NCBI GenBank assembly: GCA_002050455.1
Contig: MWZA01000138.1
Coordinates: forward strand, 1-38,159
DNA: 38,159 nt
Source: Acidobacteria bacterium 5-1
Lineage (GTDB): Bacteria > Acidobacteriota > Blastocatellia > Pyrinomonadales > Pyrinomonadaceae
Reading direction: 5' to 3'
In this document: positions 33,290 to 38,159 of the stretch, in pieces
Layout of the letters: every line of letters begins with the position of its first letter
Position numbering within the stretch: the first letter of the stretch is position 1
Program-made: the position numbers and the translations under genes
The notes under the pieces: model-generated
Database searches by the model: none
What the model was told of the DNA's origin: nothing
Seen by the model: the letters and a program-made list of their open reading frames with translations, nothing else

Positions 33290-36200
33290 TAGTTTTTGCT
33301 AAACAAAGAACTCGCCGCCGTTGAAATTTTTCGCCTCAAACCGCCGAATATACGCGACGAAAAATCACCGACGCGACTAAACAAATGCCACTGCGTTGCA
33401 TCGTCAAACAGCGAATAAAAAACGGGAACAGCGAGCAAAGTCAACAGCAAACAGAGCGATTGACCGCCGACGACCAGAACGCCGACCGAACGATTTGTTC
33501 CCGCGCCCGCGCCCGTTGAAACAACGAGCGGGATCATACCGGCGACAAGCGCAATCGTCGTCATCAAAATCGGTCGCAGACGGTCGCGGTTTGCCTGAAT
33601 AATCGCGTCGTAGCGCATCATTCCTTTTTCGCGCAGTTGGTTTGTGTGGTCAATCTGCAAAATCGCATTCTTTTTCACCACGCCGAATAAAAGCAACAAA
33701 CCAAGTCCTGAAAAGATATTAACCGTCTGTCCGGCGATTAATATTGACAAAATTCCAAACGGAATCGAAAGTGGCAATGTCAGCAAAATCGTAATCGGAT
33801 GGATAAACGATTCAAACTGCGCCGCCAGCACGATATACATAAAGATAAACGACAGCGCGATTGCCAGCATAAAGTAAAACCCGGCTTTTCCGAGTTCTTT
33901 CGACTGTCCGACATAACCCGTTTTATAGCCTTCGGGAAGATTGAGTTCGCTGACGATCTTGCTGAGTTCAGATTGGATATTAGTTGCCGAACCGCCCGGA
34001 CGAGTGTTTGCCAGAATCGTAACCTGGCGTTGGCGATTAACGCGGTCAATCGCGCTCGGACCTGTTCCTTCTTTGGTTTTGACAACCTGGTCGAGCGTAA
34101 CCGTGCCGAGTTTGGTTGACGGCACAACCATTTTTTTCAAACCTTCGATGTCGCTGCGGAAAGAATTTATTGCCCGCACGCGCACTTCATATTGTTCAGT
34201 TCCGGCATTAAAACTCGTCGCCTCCTGTCCGGCGACCAGGATATTCATTGCTTGCGAAATATCGCCGACACGCACGCCTAAATCGGCAGCGCGGGCGCGG
34301 TCAATTACAAGTTGAACTTCCGGTTTGCCGCTTATCAAAGTCGAATCAACGTCTACCGCATCCGGGACAGTTTTTAATCGCTCGATGATTTTTGCCGAAA
34401 TCTCTTCGAGCTTTTTCAAATCCGGTCCGCCAACCAAAAATTGCACGTTGGCATTGCGGAAACCGCCGCCTGAAAATGCCGCAACTTGCTGAACGGCAAC
34501 GCGAAGTTGGTCGGGATGATATTCGGGTTTCTTGAGAAGCTCGCGGGCATCAACCATCACTTGTTCCTGCGATTTCAAACGGTCGCCGATATCTAATAAT
34601 TTGACGTAAATTGAGCCGCTGTTGACGACTTGTTGTTGTCCGCCGCCAACCGTAACCAATGTATGCGTAACGCCCGGCGTTTTGCGTATATCGGCTGCAA
34701 TACGTTCCAAAAGCACCGAAGTTGCTTGCAGCGAAAAGCCTTCGGGCGCACGCACCGAAACTTCAAACTGCGATTGGTCATCAACTGGCAGAAAGTTTTT
34801 TCCAACCAACATAAATAACGGAATAATGCTCAAGAAAACTAAGACGCACAGCAAAACAATCAGCCAGCGATGCGCCATCGAAAATTTCAAAAAGGTCGAA
34901 TATGTGCCGTCAATGATACGGTAAAACCACGAATCTTTACTGTTTTGTCCTTTGCCCTTTGTCTTTCGTCCTTCGTCTGATTCAATCATTCCGTCGCCGT
35001 GAATTTCTAGTTCAACCGGCTTTGAATTTTGGACTTTACGCTTTGGACTTTTTATTAATCGCGCCGCCAGCATCGGTGTCAGCGTGAATGAAACAAGCAA
35101 TGAAACGGCAATCGCAAACGAAGCGGTCAAACCGAAGGACGACATAAACCGCCCGACGATTCCGCCCATAAATCCGATTGGCACGAAAACCGCCATCAGC
35201 GAAAGCGTCGTTGCCAAAACCGCCAAACCGATTTCGCGCGTGCCTTCGATTGCCGCCTGATACGGCGACATACCCTTTTCTTCGACAAAGCGATAAATAT
35301 TTTCAAGCACAACAATCGCGTCGTCAATGACGATGCCAACCATCAAAGTTAATGACAGCATCGTAATTTGATTAAGCGTGTAACCCATCGCATACATCAA
35401 GCCGAAAGTCGAAATAATCGAAGTCGGAATAGCGAGCGCGGCGATAAATGTCGTGCGGAAATTCCACAAAAACAAAAATACGACGACGACGGCGAGAAAA
35501 CCGCCGACAATCAAGTGTTCTTCAATCGCGTGTAAGGAATTTTCAATAAAAACCGAGTTATCGCCGATTATCTGCACCTGATAATTCGGCGGCAGGTTCG
35601 GCTGAATTTCTTTCAAAGTTTCTTTAACCGCTTGCGCGACGGCAACCGTATTTTGTCCCGATTGTTTGGAAACGATTAAAGTTACGGCGGGCTGACCGTC
35701 GAGCAAAGACGAAGTACGAACTTCTTCCGCGCCGTCTTCGACATAACCGATGTCTTTGATTTTGACTTCATAAGTTCCGCGTGTGGCGACGACGACGTTT
35801 TCAAAATCTTCCGGTTCTTTGATTTTTCCAAGCGTCCGAATATTAACTTCGCGTGCGCCTTCGTCCACGCGCCCGCCCGGAAATTCTTGATTCTGCACGC
35901 GCAACGCGTTGGAAACTTCAACCGGCGAAATGTTATACGAGCGCATTTTGTCCGGGTTCACCCAGACGTTTATCTGCCGTTCACGCCCGCCGATAATCAT
36001 TACCTGACCGACACCGCTGACTGATTCGATACGCTGTTTAATTTTAGTTTTCGCCGTTTCCGTAACTTCCGTCAAAGAAGTCGGAGCGGAAACGACAATC
36101 CGCAAAACCGGCGCGGCATCCGAATCGAGTTTCTGCACGGTCGGCTGTTCGGCGGTTTCGGGCAGATTGGGAATCGCCGTCTGCACGCGGTTTTCAACTT

Positions 36201-36522
36201 CCTGCGCGGCGACATTCACATCTTTTTCCAAGACGAATTGAACAAAAACCTGCGAAATTCCTTCAATCGAAGTGGAACGCAATTCGTCAATACCACTGAC
36301 AGTATTAACTGCTTCTTCGATTTTGTCAGTGATTTCCGTTTCAATTTCCTGCGGCGACGCGCCCGGATTTCTGACCGTTACGGTAATCGTCGGAAAATCA
36401 ACCTTCGGAAAAAGGTCAACGCCCAAAGAGAAAAACGAGAACGCGCCGACAACAACCAATGACAAAATAATCATCGTCGCAAAAACCGGACGCTTAACAC
36501 AAATTTCAGCTAACCATTGCAT
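33289..36522 (-). CDS. RND efflux pump, AcrB/MexB-like (HAE1) permease
   Basis: A proton-driven inner-membrane pump that exports hydrophobic or amphiphilic compounds through the adaptor and TolC partners. The 1077 residues have 12 membrane helices and two large periplasmic loops. The proton-relay aspartates are D400 and D401 in GIVIDDAIVVLENIYRF, and the matching lysine of helix 10 is in GVVKKNAILQIDH. N-terminal LGVDLFPKVDFPTITVTVRNPGASPQEIE is typical of the non-enterobacterial HAE1 branch. Residues ~489-528, in the cytoplasmic loop between helices 6 and 7, form an unusual hydrophilic insert (KVQNSK...EGRKTKGKGQNSKDS) encoded by repeat words like those of the spacers. The substrate is unknown. 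Confidence 0.95.
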   Translation of the reverse strand: MQWLAEICVKRPVFATMIILSLVVVGAFSFFSLGVDLFPKVDFPTITVTVRNPGASPQEIETEITDKIEEAVNTVSGIDELRSTSIEGISQVFVQFVLEKDVNVAAQEVENRVQTAIPNLPETAEQPTVQKLDSDAAPVLRIVVSAPTSLTEVTETAKTKIKQRIESVSGVGQVMIIGGRERQINVWVNPDKMRSYNISPVEVSNALRVQNQEFPGGRVDEGAREVNIRTLGKIKEPEDFENVVVATRGTYEVKIKDIGYVEDGAEEVRTSSLLDGQPAVTLIVSKQSGQNTVAVAQAVKETLKEIQPNLPPNYQVQIIGDNSVFIENSLHAIEEHLIVGGFLAVVVVFLFLWNFRTTFIAALAIPTSIISTFGLMYAMGYTLNQITMLSLTLMVGIVIDDAIVVLENIYRFVEEKGMSPYQAAIEGTREIGLAVLATTLSLMAVFVPIGFMGGIVGRFMSSFGLTASFAIAVSLLVSFTLTPMLAARLIKSPKRKVQNSKPVELEIHGDGMIESDEGRKTKGKGQNSKDSWFYRIIDGTYSTFLKFSMAHRWLIVLLCVLVFLSIIPLFMLVGKNFLPVDDQSQFEVSVRAPEGFSLQATSVLLERIAADIRKTPGVTHTLVTVGGGQQQVVNSGSIYVKLLDIGDRLKSQEQVMVDARELLKKPEYHPDQLRVAVQQVAAFSGGGFRNANVQFLVGGPDLKKLEEISAKIIERLKTVPDAVDVDSTLISGKPEVQLVIDRARAADLGVRVGDISQAMNILVAGQEATSFNAGTEQYEVRVRAINSFRSDIEGLKKMVVPSTKLGTVTLDQVVKTKEGTGPSAIDRVNRQRQVTILANTRPGGSATNIQSELSKIVSELNLPEGYKTGYVGQSKELGKAGFYFMLAIALSFIFMYIVLAAQFESFIHPITILLTLPLSIPFGILSILIAGQTVNIFSGLGLLLLFGVVKKNAILQIDHTNQLREKGMMRYDAIIQANRDRLRPILMTTIALVAGMIPLVVSTGAGAGTNRSVGVLVVGGQSLCLLLTLLAVPVFYSLFDDATQWHLFSRVGDFSSRIFGGLRRKISTAASSLFSKN
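34941..35056. repeat. Word arrays inside the RND pump coding sequence
   Basis: 34941-34983 reads as heptamers GTCCTTT, GCCCTTT, GTCTTTC, GTCCTTC, GTCTGAT. 35021-35056 reads as GGACTTTACGCTTTGGACTT-type words. Both have the look of the intergenic arrays, yet they are translated in frame as residues ~489-528 of the pump. The two arrays are not good reverse complements of each other. Confidence 0.7.
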
Positions 36523-36530
36523 AATCTTTT

Positions 36531-36628
36531 AAGTTTCAAGTTCCAAGTTTTCCGCCATCAAATTTTATTTCATCCAAACTTTTGGTTTTTAAGTTCAACT
36601 AAAACCACAAAAACTTGAAACTTGGAAC
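36531..36628. repeat. Paired heptamer array between adaptor and pump genes
   Basis: The left arm reads as heptamers AAGTTTC, AAGTTCC, AAGTTTT. AAGTTTCAAGTT (36531-36542) pairs perfectly with AACTTGAAACTT (36612-36623), or in another register GTTCCAAGTTT (36540-36550) pairs with AAACTTGGAAC (36618-36628). The right arm reaches the adaptor stop codon (36628-36630). It lies within the operon, so it cannot be a full terminator. Confidence 0.85.
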
Positions 36629-37962
36629 TACTGACGAACAATCACACCGTCGCCCAACTTATCCAAGTTATTCGTTGCTACTGTTTCATTTTCCAGAACG
36701 CCTTGTTTGACTTCAATCAAATTGTTTTCAAGCAATCCGAGTTGGACTTGGCGTTCTTCGGCAACTCCGTCTTTGATAACAAATACTTTATTATTTTCGC
36801 CGTCGGTTCTGACCGCCGATGCCGGAATCATAACCGCCGGTTCAGGTTTCGACTGCGTAATTCTTACAGTTGCAAACTGTCCGGGCTTCAATAATCCATT
36901 AACATTTTCAATTTCCGCTTCAACGGTCAAAACCCGCGAAGTTGCATTTATATTTGGCGCAACGCGGACAATCATTCCGGCAAAATTTCGGTCTGGATAC
37001 GCGCTTGTCTGAATCGAAACGCCTTGTCCGACGGCGACTTTTCCGATTGATTGTTCGGGAATGTCAATTTTCAAACGCAAAACGCTTGTCCGCAAAATCG
37101 TAGCGATTTTCGAGTTTGTCGAAGCAAATTCGCCAACATCAGCAACTCTTTCCGAAATGTAACCGCTAATCGGGGCGTAAACTACCGCATCAGCGATGGC
37201 TTTTCGCGCTGTTTCGGTGTTTGTTTGCGCGGCGGCAACAGCAGCGCGGGCATTACCGACGGCGGTTCGCGCCGTGTTCACCTGCGCCCGTGCCGTGTCA
37301 ATCGCTTTGACGGCGACCGCCGCGTTGGAACGCGCTTCGGCAAGTTGTCCGAGAAGCGCGTCGCGTTGCGATTTCCGCTGGTCAAAAATTGTGCGGGCAA
37401 TATCGCCGGTTTCCAATAATCTTTCCGCCCGCCTCAATTCTTTTTCGGCTAATTCGAGTTGCGCGTTGACCGAACGAACCTGCGAAAAAGTTTCGATGTC
37501 AAAAGTTTCGCCGTCTTTCACATTCAAACGCGCTTGTGTTTGGCGCAGATTGGCAATCGCTTGGTCAACATTCGCCTGCGCTTGCCGGACTTGGGCTTGG
37601 GTTTGTTCGACTTGGGCATTTGCTTGTTCGAGCCGAATCCGCGCATCGCGGTTATCTAACTTCACTAAAACCGCACCTTTTTGCACATAACTACCGATAT
37701 CAAAATTTACCTGCACGATTTTTCCGCCGACGGCGGGCGCAACGTCGGTTTGCGCGTCGCTTGCCAGCGTTCCCGTCGCTTCAAAATACGTCGGTATATT
37801 TTGCACAATCGCCTGCGCCGTCGTTACGTCAATAATTTGCGGCGCGGCATTGGCGTTTACATTAGCATCGGTTTTCGCACTCGAGCCGCCACACGCCAAA
37901 GTAATTAAACCAATCACAATTATTAAACCAATAAAAATTAAAATTTTTCTTATTTCTTGCAT
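36628..37962 (-). CDS. RND efflux periplasmic adaptor (membrane fusion protein)
   Basis: Joins the RND pump to the TolC-like channel in the periplasm. The 444 residues start with a lipoprotein-type signal (hydrophobic ~7-22, then LITLACGG with C24 as likely lipidated cysteine; the lipobox is not perfect). After it come a biotinyl-lipoyl-like half (GGKIVQVNFDIGSYVQKGAVLVKLDNRDARI, ~88-118), a long alpha-hairpin (~118-255, heptad-rich with many Q and A), the second lipoyl half (VVYAPISGYISERVADVGEFAS) and beta-barrel and membrane-proximal domains. It follows the TetR gene by 36 bp and leads the order adaptor, pump, channel. Confidence 0.94.
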   Translation of the reverse strand: MQEIRKILIFIGLIIVIGLITLACGGSSAKTDANVNANAAPQIIDVTTAQAIVQNIPTYFEATGTLASDAQTDVAPAVGGKIVQVNFDIGSYVQKGAVLVKLDNRDARIRLEQANAQVEQTQAQVRQAQANVDQAIANLRQTQARLNVKDGETFDIETFSQVRSVNAQLELAEKELRRAERLLETGDIARTIFDQRKSQRDALLGQLAEARSNAAVAVKAIDTARAQVNTARTAVGNARAAVAAAQTNTETARKAIADAVVYAPISGYISERVADVGEFASTNSKIATILRTSVLRLKIDIPEQSIGKVAVGQGVSIQTSAYPDRNFAGMIVRVAPNINATSRVLTVEAEIENVNGLLKPGQFATVRITQSKPEPAVMIPASAVRTDGENNKVFVIKDGVAEERQVQLGLLENNLIEVKQGVLENETVATNNLDKLGDGVIVRQ

Positions 37963-37998
37963 AATAAACCTTGCGTTCTTTGCGCCGTCGGCGTGAAA

Positions 37999-38159
37999 TT
38001 ACTTCTTCACTCCGTTAAGCAAAATCGTTACAAATTCGTGCGCCGCTTCTTCGTTTGAAATATCTAAAAGACGGCGCGATTTGTCCCACAAAATGTTGTT
38101 CAAAGAATGATGAATCAGCATTCCGAGAAAGGCGCGAACGACAATACGCGGTTCAACAT
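37999..38159 (-). CDS. TetR/AcrR-family regulator, C-terminal part (partial)
   Basis: An open frame from the right edge to a TAA at 37999-38001 encodes the last 52 residues of a protein. It includes PRIVVRAFLGMLIHHSLNNI and ends DISNEEAAHEFVTILLNGVKK. This matches the C-terminal ligand-binding helices of TetR/AcrR repressors, where (A/V)RAFLGM(L/I) and a final FL.G(V/L) segment are common. The DNA-binding half lies beyond the window. Its position 36 bp before the adaptor gene suggests that it is the first gene of the efflux operon and represses it until an exported compound binds. Confidence 0.75.
   Translation of the reverse strand, partial: VEPRIVVRAFLGMLIHHSLNNILWDKSRRLLDISNEEAAHEFVTILLNGVKK

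Noticed and set aside
36531-36628. Rho-independent terminator between adaptor and pump genes
   Set aside because: The stem has no T-run in the direction of transcription, and full termination would separate genes that must work together. It is listed as a word array instead.

Overview
The window reads as chromosomal DNA of moderate GC content from a Gram-negative, outer-membrane bacterium. The best guess is the Acidobacteriota, class Blastocatellia (Pyrinomonadales-like). The grounds are two secreted proteins built from Asp-rich FG-GAP/VCBS repeats of the DYDGDGKTD...FRPSNG.WY type, an LPS transport cluster joined to rpoN, hprK and rapZ, and weak or missing Shine-Dalgarno sequences. This placement is inference; there is no rRNA gene in the window. 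Almost everything is recognisable housekeeping or envelope biology. I see no tRNA, rRNA, IS element, prophage or CRISPR array.

Layout. 1-5.4 kb (+): the tail of a secreted repeat protein, polyphosphate kinase ppk1, and a second repeat protein with a CxxCH motif. 5.5-8.3 kb: a GNAT acetyltransferase and an ACAD10/11-type acyl-CoA dehydrogenase (-), divergent from an ACAD10-type phosphotransferase (+); these are the two halves of animal ACAD10/ACAD11 as separate genes. 8.5-11.5 kb (+): myo-inositol-phosphate synthase and glucose-6-phosphate isomerase, which share glucose 6-phosphate. 11.6-26.9 kb (-): one unbroken 15-kb run in transcription order SDR, uppP, recJ, a Uma2-type nuclease, an lptC-lptA fusion, lptB, rpoN, hpf, hprK, rapZ, mannose-type EIIA, HPr, arginase, ddl. 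Its middle is the classical lpt-rpoN-hpf-PTS cluster with HprK where PtsN is usual. 27.1-27.9 kb (+): galU. 28.2-31.3 kb (-): glpD, a GrdB-like protein and a DUF4149 membrane protein. 31.5-38.2 kb (-): the end of a TetR repressor followed by a complete RND efflux operon (adaptor, pump, TolC-type channel).

The most striking unexplained structure lies between the genes. Most spacers of about 80 bp or more carry short word arrays, typically of 7-9 nt period. Each array is matched by an inverted partner 10-100 nt away, giving potential stems of up to 26 perfect bp. The words differ from spacer to spacer, but the two arms within a spacer match. One arm usually touches or overlaps the stop codon of the transcriptionally upstream gene. 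Two such word arrays also appear in frame inside the coding sequence of the RND pump. They resemble the short tandemly repeated repetitive (STRR) sequences known from cyanobacteria, but the paired-arm, stop-codon-adjacent arrangement deserves a dedicated look.
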